Below, in pieces: positions 11,457-23,300 of a stretch of DNA of 64,000 nt; within the stretch, counting starts at the first letter, position 1; each line of letters starts with the position of its first letter. Below the pieces are notes generated by a model. It did not search any database. It was not told where the DNA came from and was given only the letters and a program-made list of their open reading frames with translations. The stretch spans positions 1 to 64,000 of the forward strand of contig BDSL01000137.1 in the NCBI GenBank assembly GCA_003116995.1, given 5' to 3'. This DNA comes from Yamagishiella unicocca (lineage: Eukaryota; Chlorophyta; Chlorophyceae; Chlamydomonadales; Volvocaceae). The position numbers and the translations under genes are program-made.

Positions 11457-12973
11457 TCACAGACGGCCGTCTCGGGCCCCAGGCCCCAGTTGCTGCTGCT
11501 GCTGCTGTGCCGCCGATTGCAGCGGCACCAGCGGCTGGCTCTTCATGCGCGCCTCGCGACCATCTGAGCGCGGACCGCCCTGCAGCCCTGTGTAGTTGCA
11601 GGAGGCGGCCTGCTCCATGTCGCCCCCCGGAATGAAGATCTGGTAAGCGAACACGGAGCTGCTGCCCGGCAGCAGCCCGTACGTGGAGCTGAAGGGGTTG
11701 CGGCCTTCAGCGTTGCCACCGAGTCCGTGCGCGGCGGGGCCGCGGTGGTTGCCGCCGCCGTCGTCGCCGCCGCCCTGGCGCTGCTCGCCGCTCTGGGATT
11801 TCTGCAAACGCGTGAGGGAGAGAGAGACGCGTGAGAGGCGCGAGATGTCGGGTGGTTGGGGCATGCGACGCAGCGCGGTAGTCCGCTCTGGCTGAGTTGG
11901 AAGATAAGATGTTTAGCAGGCCTGGTGTTGTATAGCAGTGCATCGTCACACTTTACAGCGTGGCTCGTACTTCTTCCTGGGTCGCGTAAGTTGTAGGGGG
12001 GCGCGTGTGGGTCAGGGGGGTGCATGCATCGACCGCGGCGATCGTGCGAATGTTGCGATTAAGACGCGGGCAGTACCCACCAGCAGCGCCGACTTAGGAT
12101 TTTCCGTTGGGGGTCCGACGAAAACTCCGCCACAGCAGCACCAGCAGTATTGGCAAAGAACAATCGTTGTGTGCGCCGCTACGAACGTGCCTCCAGCAGC
12201 CACAAATGCGATAGATGGATAGTGGTGTTCGGTGAGCAGGAAGACCGAAATGCCGATCACTGGAAGCCAGAGCGTGGCCAACACTGCGGAGGGGCCAGTA
12301 GGGTTGCTTCGTCAGCGCGGGTGATGTGCGGAGAATTTACAAGACGCGCAGTCGTTTGCATACATACGCGCTTTCAAAGCGAAGCAAGTGCTGTTGGGAT
12401 GCTGCACGAGGGGTTTTCAGTTAAGTTGCTCGCTGGGGGGACATTTCCACTGCAACAGCGCTTTAAGTCACGCATATTGGTTCGCCGTCGTGTAACAATA
12501 TCCTGCAACGATTGCGCTTCCCAGCCAAGGGCCCGCATGTGCCCCGTCCTCACCAACGTGCGCGATGGGATAGCTGAATTCGCCACAGCAGCGCGCCGGG
12601 AAACACCTGCCTGTGAGCTCCAGCAACGCTGCACGCGGAGATGGAACAAAATGATTTATATTGGTGGGACAGGACACGGTAGTGCCAGAAGGAAGCGTTG
12701 TCCTCCAATTGCAGGGGTACCAAGGTAGGTTCTAACGAAAACGCCACAACATGCATACAGATGATTGACATGCAGTTTCTTACCAACAAGCAGCAGCAAG
12801 AGGGACAGCGCGCCGATAGTGCAGCCGGCGATTAACACAGCTTCTGCTAGCGGCACCGTTCTTCCTTCCAAGCCATTCGTCCAGCCACCAATATCAGCTG
12901 CAGCCGTGGATGCAAGTAGGCATAACCATAAGCTGAGATAAAGAGGACTCCGCTCAAACACCGGCGGTTGCAT
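11457..12973 (-). CDS. Small multi-pass membrane protein with signal peptide, unknown function
   Basis: Three exons in phase on the minus strand: 12973-12784, 12283-12081 and 11801-11457 (245 residues). Residues 1-25 look like a signal peptide (LYLSLWLCLLASTAAA). Then come a hydrophobic span around VLIAGCTIGALSLLLLL, a second across the exon junction (LATLWLPVIGISVFLLT) and a third around FVAAGGTFVAAHTTIVL followed by a Cys cluster (CQYCWCCCGG). The exon-3 tail is hydrophilic: Gly/Asp-rich, a GRNPFSSTYGLLPGSSSVF segment, then Gln-rich near the end. Donors (GTAAGA, GTGGGT) and acceptors are good, and phases match at both joins. I do not recognise the family. Three or four membrane spans and the cytosolic or lumenal side of the tail are inference. 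The gene is divergent from the cyclase gene, 4.4 kb away. Confidence 0.62.
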
Positions 12974-15900
12974 GGTCGCCAAACACGCGTCTGGCCGCAG
13001 CAGTTCCTTCTGCTTTTACTAACAGGCAAGAGCTGGGACGCTATGCATCTGCTGAATGTGGCTAAGGTCGAATTCGCTTCAACAAGGTTTCAAGCTAGAA
13101 CCCTTCCTTCGCCCAGCGATGTGCTGGGAGGGACATGCCCTTTTACTACAAAATCATTGTGTTATGAACGAAACAATTAAAATTCTAGAGGAAACACCCC
13201 GTATTAGGCGCGCATGTCGTATCGTGGTTGTGGGTGGTTAATAGGACCTCCCAATGCAAGACGCAAGAAAGGAGTCCAATGCTTCTGAGGTTGTAGGATC
13301 TACGGATGTGTTCGTATACCGCCGTGTTTAGCATGAGTGCGTGACAACTATTTGGCTGGCTAGGTGTCAGACAGGTTCCACCCTACTCCATAACGCTCCG
13401 AACATCTGTAACTGTTTCCCTTATCAAACAGGCAGTAAGCCTTATTTTCATTTATCTTCTCAAGAAGGAACAACCAGCAACAAATTCTGCAAACTCCTGC
13501 AAAGTTCGCCCCACGGGTCTACGATGCTGCACTCCTGCTCGATGCTCTTTTCAGCACCGATACGCAAAGCTGCCCACAAACGCATATATGTTTTCTACCA
13601 CGTGCCGCTTCGATACAGTTTTGTGAATGCCGTGGCTTAGTGGAGATGTTGACACCGCTAGGAAAGAGGGTCAACCTGAGCCAAACCTAGCCAAGATTTC
13701 GCGCCAGAGCCCAAGCACACCTGCCAGATTGATGCTACAGGTGGTTTGGGGGAAGGCCGTTTCGAAAGTCGGGGCATCCAGCACATCCACCTGTGGCTGT
13801 GGGGCCCCAGTCACGTTCCTCGGAACGCTCTCGGAAGGTCGCAGGAACGTGTGGCTGGCACAGGGGCGTGCCGTTACTACCAGTACAGTGCCTCGCCATG
13901 GTGCATAAAACATTGCGCATAAAACGCCTGGAATGTAAAATCTGCAGGGTATGCCAACCTGCTAACCATAGCGTTTTATTTGCCACGGGCCCGCCTCGGC
14001 ACTGGATGAGGCGCATGCTCGGCATTATCGCACGCCACAAGTAGGATGTCAATTTAGAGAAACGTTCATCTAGGTGAGGGACGACCGCTGCCGCCTCACG
14101 CCGCATACACGGTCACACACCCCTACACAGGACCACCGTCCAGTTCGTTAATTCTGTGTGGAGTTTCGCGGCTCAGCGATAAATTAACACGCATCATCAC
14201 ACGCCACATGCACGACCCTCTGCCCATTATACGCCCTCATTCGGCCGGCCATTCCATCCAACACCTCCGTCCGCTGGGGTCCATTCTCATCAGTGGGCTT
14301 TCGACGGCTCCGTTTTCTACCAACGCACAATGACGTACACGGTCACTCAGTTGCCAAGGAGCACGCAAATGTCTTGAGCGAGGCACATCGAGTGCGTTGG
14401 CATGACAACATACGGCAATTGGAACGTAAGCGATGTTCTCTATTTTGCCATGGGTGTGCCATGCGTCCAGCCATCCACCGTGTGTGCTTATCCCAGAGCA
14501 GCAATTAAGCTCACCGAGCGAGGGTGCCCAGTCGATCGATTCCAGGGCATGTGCTGCGTAAGCGCGTGGCGTTGCACGAGACGGTCTGAGCCTGTCTAGG
14601 CGCCATGGCTCAACGGAAGGATATAGACCATTGGTTGACGACAGACGGCGTACTCGTCGGCTGCCGCGATGTAACCACTCCGTCGGTACTTTCTGTGCTG
14701 CAAGCACCGTGGAGAGGTGTATGGCTTATGGTGTGATGACAGGGCTATGGGGGCCAAGGACGCATGCATCCAACCATCCGCCTCCTGACCGCACGGTATC
14801 AAATGAATGTTGCGGCTGCCGTGTAACCATAAATAATGCAGCAGCGGTCGCTCCCACGTGATGGCTGTTTCTGAGTTTGAACTGGGTGGCTGCCGCTGCA
14901 ACATCGATGCGTGATGGGCAGGTGAACTTCTGTCGCCTACACCCCAAGTGGTGCGCACAAAAAGATGCAGATAGAGCACACAGGCCGCAACACAGCGTGG
15001 ACGGGTCGAAGTAAGTGCCGGTAACTTAGTGCCTGCGATACCTGCGGGATGCAGCACCACCGGTCTGGGCAGTTGGAGCCGTTAGCTGGCGGTCAGCTCC
15101 CCTGCTGCCGGTCAGCACGGAGGGATGGCAACCCTTCCTAATCCGACCCCCGCACGCGCTCACAATCCGTTCAGGAAGTCTAATCCACGACAACGTAATC
15201 CTAATCCGCGACGAACCGCATCCTAATCCGTGCCCACTGCAACCTAATCCGTGGCCACTGCAACCCAATCCGTGGCCACTGCAACCCAATCCGTGGCCAC
15301 TGCAACCCAATCCGAGGCCAACCGCATCCTAATCCATGACGCCTCTAATCTAATCCTGTGTCACCGCATCTTAATCCAAGCTCTCGGCATCCATATACCG
15401 TGAGCGGCCCGTTACCCCAATCCGTCTAGGTTGCCATCCCTCCTGTCAGCACGCTAGCTTCTCAAGACGGGCGATAACGAGCAGGCAAAAGCATGACGCT
15501 TGTGGCCACGAAGCTTTGCGGTATGATGTTCCTCCTTGAATTGGAGACTTTAAAAGACATGTGCTCTATGCCACACGGCCAGGCACGTCCAAGGTTCCCA
15601 CGCCTACGATGCGTGTAGCCACATTCGCCGTTGCTGGCGGAAACAGGTGCGGGTTGAGTGGCCTTGACTCTATCCACTGCCGATTTCCCCCCCGACCGTA
15701 CGCGAAAGGTCGCGAAGGGTCGCGACGAGGTATGATAGTGACCAGCGCGCGAACCTTGGGCCAGCGAACATAGCATTGCAGCGAGCCAGCTCGGCTGTAC
15801 CACACGACGCAGTTCGCCGACTTCTACTTCGTAACCGTCAGGCGTCAGCTTCCGCAAGGAAGCGCATACGACGGCTTGTGGCGGTCTTGCCTTACCATTC

Positions 15901-17379
15901 CGGCAACATGGCTGACGTTTTTAGGGCTACTGACAAATTTTAGCCCAGGACAAATTTTAGTTCCACGATGTTCCTTCATTGCTGGACGGTTGCTAAGGTA
16001 TTTCGACAGGACAAGTTGTAATGAACTAATCGATTTACTTAGGAAATTATCATTAAATATTCTCCCCGGTACCGGTGTAAGAAGAGGTCACGGGAGTCTT
16101 CGGCGGGTTGTATCCGAAGACTGGAACCCGAATTTTATCGTATGCTCTGTTGCACTCTTTGCGGATTGTAGTTCTGCTATGAAATAATTCAATGGCGTCG
16201 GAACTGTCGTCGATTTGGACGCGATCGAGGAGACACCTCAGGTAGAGCAAGGTGCCAAGCAGCATGAAGGGCTAGTTCACACACCGGCATTTTTATCAGG
16301 AAAATTAAGACCTATAGATACAGAAGATATCGGCCGCGGTAGCGATCTTGACCGCCGATTCCTGACTACAGTGTACATGTCAGCAACTTGCGGCAAAAGG
16401 ACGTTGCGCCATGCAGCTACTGTTCCTTCGGCCGTCAGCCTTTACATGAAGCCAATACATCTTTTCACAATACACCTACACCCAGCTGAATCCTTCCGTG
16501 ACACCGAATGGACACAAGTCACAACACCGGCCTAACCCAGCCACTCCCCACCACCACCATCGATCGCAGGCTGGACCGTGCAACCACCTGAGTACGCTTA
16601 ATGCTGGTCATTCACGCTGCGTATTCCCGCCAGTCAGCGCTTTTCTGTGTAGAGAGAGGGACCACGGAAAAAGACGAAAACTCGTTGGCATTAGCAGGCA
16701 TTAGCAATGGAATCTCCCCTGGTCGGCGTGGTGGTAAGCCACTGAAGTGGTGGATCTCCGTCGGGCTGCTGCTGCCGGCCGTCCGCATCCGTCCCTTTCA
16801 AGGCGCCTGGGTAGATGGGGGTAGATGGGTTAGGCAACTATTTTGTCGGCCTGGGTGCCAAAGACCGGGCCTGACCCTGACTGACTGGGAGAAACTGGGA
16901 CGCTGGGGACGTCATCAGTATTGCACGTGATGCCGCCGACATTATCATGTGGAAGACCGTACGTGTGGAGACCGCACGAGTGTATTGGCAGACCGGGAGG
17001 CAGGCAGGCAGCAGGTAGACAGACAGGTATCCTAACAGCGCAAGTCAACCGTAGCATGTATGTACGTCTTATTTTTTTGTATGTCTATGTGCAATGTATT
17101 GCAACCGGCTTGCCGTGCAGTTCACGATGAAATACGGCGGAAGCATTTTTGGCCTGCGCCGCTGGGCGACATCGATCAAACATATTGCTCTCAATCCCTT
17201 GACCTTATCCGAAGACGTTGTAGTAGGGTCACACTGCTCACAAGTATCTTCGGTGCGGCTGCAACACAGTTATGGTTTCGACGTTGCGTTTGCCTGGTTT
17301 CTCTGGTACCAGGCGTTTTGCAGCGTGACTCGAAAGAAATACAGGACTCAGCTGAATGGTTCTCACATTACCAGGAAGG
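12974..17379. other. Gene-poor, lower-GC intergenic region
   Basis: 4.4 kb between two divergent genes. GC is visibly lower than in the exons, with AT-rich patches near 13150-13190 and 15930-16060. Many 60-150 codon open frames occur on both strands, none with coding codon bias or recognisable protein sequence. The only structured object I can define is the inverted-repeat element at 15119-15443. It probably also contains both promoters and remains of old transposons too decayed to name. Confidence 0.5.
15119..15443. mobile_element. MITE-like element with internal tandem repeats
   Basis: The ends are perfect 15-base inverted repeats: GGAGGGATGGCAACC at 15119-15133 and GGTTGCCATCCCTCC at 15429-15443. 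The 8-mer GTCAGCAC directly precedes the left end (15111-15118) and recurs one base after the right end (15445-15452), as expected of a target-site duplication. The inside has no open frame and is filled by degenerate 20-22 base units built on TAATCCGTGGCCACTGCAA, about eight copies. Short terminal repeats plus an 8-base duplication suggest a non-autonomous hAT-type element, which is inference. Confidence 0.6.
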
Positions 17380-20300
17380 ATGCGCTTCTGTGCACTACCA
17401 CTGGTGCTCTTCCTTCTCTGCCAGGCCCAGCAGCTTCAATCCTCACCTGTTTTTAAGGCCGAATACTGGCACACAGCTCGTGATCTCGTTGAAGAGCCCT
17501 TGGCAACTGGGAATGCCGACCTCGTGGCGGTGAACAGGTCCTGCGTACAACATTCTCTCAGATCCGTAGCTGCAAGGTAAGGCTGTTGATTGACTTTTAC
17601 GCAGTCTTGATGCCGCTACGCGACCGGGCTCCATTACCGTACCAACAACCTGCAGCTGACCTGTCACATCTAAGCCTCGCACAATTCTCTTACACTCTAT
17701 GGCAGCTGCGACAACGTGGACGTGGAGAACCAGGCGCCGGAGCCGTCCCGGCTTCGGGTGGCTTTATCGGCAATGCTCCACGCATGCGTGCAGTTTGTGG
17801 ACGACCCCATCGTCCGGGTAGGTTCGGGGCTCCCCCTGCAGCTGACATATCTGTTGCGATCAGCAGTTACGTATTCCAGGGCACGCGGAGGGTCGGGCGC
17901 AAGGGTTGGCTCCAGGGGGGCCTTGCAAAAAGGATTGCGGAAACGGTCGGGCGGTGGAGCAGCAAGTTCACGGAGGAGTCGCGAGGAGTTGGCGGAAAGC
18001 GTCGCGCGGGTGTCGCAAACAGTCGCGGGTGGGGGGCGCCGCCACCGCACATGCCTGCGGCAGTAGCATGCATGTCCCAGCAGCGTAGGGCCCGTGACGG
18101 CACAGGGCCCGCAGGGCACGAGCATGCCCGGAAGGAGAAGCGCCGGAAGAATCCAGGCAGTCGACAGCCGCGCCGGGCCCACGAAGTAATGCCGTACGTC
18201 AGCACTTTCTTGCCGGCTACGCCGTGATTCACCGTGCTGCGCCGTGCAATGCCGTGCGGCGCCGCGGTTCATGCTGAGATTAGCTGACTGGGCTGCGGTT
18301 GTTGGCCGGGGCGCTATGGCGGGTCTGCGAGGCTTGGGCCATCGGCGGGTAGAGGCAGGGAGTGCGCAAAGTGAAACGGCGAGGCGACCGCATTTGGGAG
18401 GGCCGGTGGGTTTCGGAGCGGATGCATCATACACACATGGATGCATCCACCACGCACGCGGGACGGCGCGTGCATGGGCGGGCGCGTGGGGCGGGCTTCA
18501 GAGGGCGGTGTGTCAGGCTTTGGTTGCGGTGGCGTGCGCCAGCCCCCACATTGGAGTGCTGTGCTGCATTACGTCATGAAACCCGTGGTAATTAAAACAA
18601 AACGCGAGTTTCCTTAGCAGCCAGCGCCGCGGAGCAACTCCCAGGCGGAGTCAGAGTGGCGCAGTATGGGTTTGCAGTCTGGCGCGTCCCGCATTTTGGG
18701 TGCTGTGCTGCATTACGTCATGTGACGTCACTGGCAACGAATGCGAGTTCTCCTGCCGCCAGTGCACCATCTCGCTGCACCAACTACTAACCGACGTCGG
18801 GCCTGTGCGTGCGTGGCGCCATTGTGTGGCCACACAGAGACTGCGTGTCCTGGGTGGGGTGGCGCGGCTGTACCCGGAGCTGCAGCGGCTGGGGTCCAAG
18901 TTCAGCATCGAGAGCGGGTAAGGCCGAGCGAGGGCAAGTGGCGGAGGGGCGGTCGTGCGGAGGGGTGGAGGGGTTGCAAGGAAGACCCGTGTACGTGAGA
19001 ATAACCGTGGAGGACAGACGTTTCGAGATGCAGGCTGGAGAACTTGGTGGAGGAAACGAAAGCAGGGGTGGAGGGTGGGACTGGGGTGGAGGAGTTTGTG
19101 TTTTTGTGTCGTACACCTGCCGACCTGCTGCGTTGCGTCCCTTCCAGCTCGCCCACACGCCACCTCCAATACCCCGCCCGCTGCGCCGCACCCCCCTCTT
19201 CCGGTCCCCCATCCGGTCCTCATGTGCCCGCCCGCCCTCCCACCCGCCGACCCTGCTCTCAGTATACCTCTGTAAGTTGGGAACATGGGCACACGGGCAC
19301 ACGGGCACACGGGCACATGGGCACACGGGCACACGGGCACACGGGCACACGGGCACATGGGCACACGGGCACACGGGCACACGGGCACCGGCCTCCTGCC
19401 TGCGCATCTTGTCACGCCGCTTCCACGGCCTACTGAGTCGCTATGCGGCCCCCTCACCCCGGGTCACGGGGGTCTCTCCATCCCACTCGGCCCTCGCGCG
19501 CGCACCCACCCATGCACCACCAAACAACTCGCGGCGACAATGCAATGCAAAACCAATGCGCCCACCGCGAATCGAACTCGTGCACGTTTCCGCCCGCCCG
19601 CCCGCTCGGCCAGGTACTTCAACTTTAGCACGCGCCTGGGCGTCAGCGGCGCCATCAGTCGGGCCGCGGCGGCCCGCCCTCCGCCCATCATCGACACACC
19701 GGACGCCTCCGGCGGTGTGGACGCATTCATCACCAGCCCCTCCTTCATGTACCTGATGGACCAGGTGGGGGGGGGGGGTTGATAAGAGAATCCGCGACCT
19801 GGTGAAGGGGGGGGGGTGATAAGAGAATCCGCGACCTGGTGAAGGGGGGGGGTTGATAAGAGAATCCGCGACCTGGTGAAGGGGGGGGGGTTGATAAGAG
19901 AATCCGCGACCTGGTGAAAGGGGGGCGGGCACGCAGGCGTGGGCTGCAAGGAAAACCCGTGTACGAAAGGAAAAACCGTTTAGAACAGACGTTTAGGACA
20001 GACGCAGGCGTGGGCAGGGGGGAGGTCGTAGAGAGGGAGGCCGTTGCACGGGTAGTGTAGAAACGTGGCGTGGGGGGGGGAGGAAATGCGCGCGGGGGTT
20101 AGGGACACGGACCAGGCCGCGAGGGGCTCGGTGGCGCTCAGTGAGGGCTCCAGAGCATTGGCACCTAGTGGATCGCTTAGCCCAGCCCTTCGTGGTGGAA
20201 ACCGGAACCGGGGGCGAGGATTGTGTCGTACAATGTGTCGTACGTAGCATACGAGCGCCAGGGTTTGTTCCGGTGCCTGACGCTTGGACCCCAACCGCCC

Positions 20301-23300
20301 GCCCGACCAACCGACTTCGCTCTCGGATCCAGGCGGGCAAGCTGCTGGATCTCAGCCTGCTGGTCTCTGACGATATGCAGCTCAAGTGGTTCCAGATCAA
20401 GAGGGTGCTGCGGGAGCAAATGGTGGTGTACGGCAACAAGGTACGGCGGGCAGGAGGGCGGGGGGTTTTGAGGCTCGGCAGGCGCGGGGGCGGCGCGGGG
20501 GAGTGCATTAGAGCGGTGCGGTCGTGTGCGGCTGGTGGTGGTGGTTGCGGCCTCTGGGGGGAGCAGTCTCATGGTGCGGTCCCCCTGGTCCTCACGCACC
20601 CGGTGGCGCCAAGCAGGGTTAGCTCGCCGGCTGGAGCTCCCACCCGCCCCCACATACCCCATATGCGTTGTCGATGGAGGCATGCCCACCACTCGTCTTG
20701 GGGCGTTTCGAACGCAAGCGACGGTTTATCTTCCTTCCCGAAACACGCATGATCGATGCCGGCAGGAAGATGAGCGGCCCCGCCCGCCTGCTCGCCTCCC
20801 CCCGCCCTGTTGCCCCGGGTCCTGATGTCACCCGCCTTGCTGCTCCTCCATTTCCTAAGTCTTGTAAACGGGATCCTCTACTCCCCCTGTGCATCTCGAA
20901 ACACCTGTTCTGAACGGTTTTTCTCGCATCCACGGGTCTTCCTCCCCCCCCCGTGCCGCCCCGCCCCACAGGTGGTTGCCATCCCTGTCACCACCTCTCC
21001 CGCCTTCCTGTTCTACCACCGCACCACCTTCCTGCGGGACGGCCTGGCGGTGCCGACATCCTGGGACCAGGTGCTGGCGCTGGCGGAGTCGTACAATGGG
21101 AAAGGTACGGCCAGGAGCCTCCGCGTGCGTGCTGTGCGTGCTGCGCGTGCTGCGCGTGCTGCGCGTGCTGAGGTCTGGAGGGTCCTGCCAGGGGGCAGGC
21201 TCAGCGCGGAGAGACCCATACCCGCCAAGACGCAGTCCTCCCACCTGCTCCCGCGTCCCTATGGCAGCAGCCAGCAGGCCCGACCCTCCGCCGGAACCCC
21301 ACCCGCCGCCGGTAGGCTAATCGGCTTCCTAATACACAGGCTTTCCTCACGAACCCGCCGGTAGCACTCCCTGGTCGGGTCCACGCGCTCACACTCTCTA
21401 CCCCCGCCCGCTTGCACCCACCCTGGGGCCGGCTGCCCCATCCAGACATCAACGGGGATGGCCAACCGGACTTCGGCATCTGCATGACGCCTCCCAGTGA
21501 GTGGCGTACGTGGGGTGGTTGACATGGGGCGGGTTTGTGTATTCGTACGAGCATCCGCTGAAGTGAGGAAATACGTCGCTTAATAATTATGAAAGCTTCT
21601 AGATGAAGTTAAGGGGAGTAAATGAAAGCTTCTAGATGAAGTTAAGGGGAGTAAATGAAAGCTTCTAGATGAAGTTAAGGGGAGTAAAACATCAAAACCT
21701 ACATAATTTGGCTCATCGCCTACGTAGTAAGGGTATGTACCCCTGGTGAGTATTTTCAGTGGTATGCATATACCCTGTTGAAAATACTGGCCAGGGGTAC
21801 GAGGATCCAGCGTGCAGGGCGGCTCTCCGCCTTGGCTCATTCTCCCCCTCCCGCTGCTGGCGCCTCCAAGTGCAAGACACCAGTCGCTGACGCACCCCCA
21901 ACGCTAACCATCCGGAAGCGAAGGACCCACCGCCACCACCATCTACCACTACCACTTCTATTGTTACTAATCCAAGCAGCACACCGTGGAACGTGCGGCC
22001 CTCCCCCCCTGCGGATTCTCTTATAAACCCCCCGGACCCCCGCGTGACGGCCCCCCCTCCGCTCAGGCTGCTTCGTGGACGGCGTGATCCTGCAGTGGGT
22101 GTTCGCGACCTTCGTGCAGACCCACGGGTCATCCCAGGGCGTGTTCCTCGACCCCCGCACCATGGCCAACCTCGCCAACACCAGCGCCATGGTGGAAGCG
22201 CTGCAGGTGATGCGCCGCCTGCGCCGCGCCGGGCCGCTGACAGGTGAGTGGCACGTCGTACTGTCGTACTGTCGTACCGTCGTACTGTCGTACCGTTGTA
22301 CTGTTATGGCTCGGAGGGGCTTCGGGGCGCTGACTGGGCTAAGCTGCTCGGCATGTACTTGTTCGTCACGAACAGCGATGTGGGGAGGGGGGGCCTGCCT
22401 CCAGAAAGGTGAACAATTCGGAAAGAAGCGATGGCGGGTCATTGAGTATGTGCGCACATCACGAAAAGGCCACGCACAAAAGGTGCGTCACGTCCTTGTT
22501 CACTCCTCCTAAGTGCGGCGCAGCGGCCCTCCGCGAAGCAGGCGTCGTCGGTTCTGGCACCCCAGTTTCCCACTCAAAAGTTCCGTTGTACGCCACAACA
22601 GCATCACAACCACCTGCGACCGCCCGCTGGCCCTGGGCCCCGCCCTGCTTGCCCGATCAGGCAACTGCGCCGTGTTCGAAGACCAGCTGTACTTGGAGGG
22701 GCGGTGCCTCATGTCCATCACCACCCCCACAACCTTCAAGAGCGCCTACTCCCCGGACGCGCCCAAGTCGTACGCCAGCATGCGCGGTCACATCGGCATG
22801 GCCGCCTTCCCTGGATCCACGCGGGTGCTGGACCGCTCCAGCGGCCTCATGGTGGATTGCGACTCCATTCGGTGCCCTCTGGCAACCAACACAGCGCTTG
22901 ACGCGGTGGGTGGTTTGTAGGGAAACCCGTGTGGGTTGGAATCCCCCAAACTGATACCGGAATTCATTCCCCAAACTGACACCGGAATGAAGTTCCCAAA
23001 CTGGCACCAGAATTGCCCAATTTGACTGGAATTATTTCCCCGCACTGACACCGGAATTAATTTCCCAAACTGGCACCGGAATTTATTTCCCAAATTGACA
23101 CTTGGACACTGTAACCAATCCAACAACTGGGAATTATTTTCCCAAACTGACACCGAAATTAATTTCCCAAGCTGACACCGGAATTCCCCAAACTGACACC
23201 GGAATCCCCGCACTGACACCGGAATTCCCCAACCCGCGACCCGTGTGCCTGGCCCCCAGTCCGGCGTGTTACGGCCAGTCAACCAGCCCAGCCCCTCCAA

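Noticed and set aside
19283..19388. Repeat array considered as a CRISPR array
   Set aside because: Units are 8 bases head to tail without spacers, in a eukaryotic intron; it is a minisatellite.
19555..19580. tRNA-like GTTCGATTC string on the minus strand in a cyclase intron
   Set aside because: The flanking bases do not form a T-arm stem or a cloverleaf; at most a relic.
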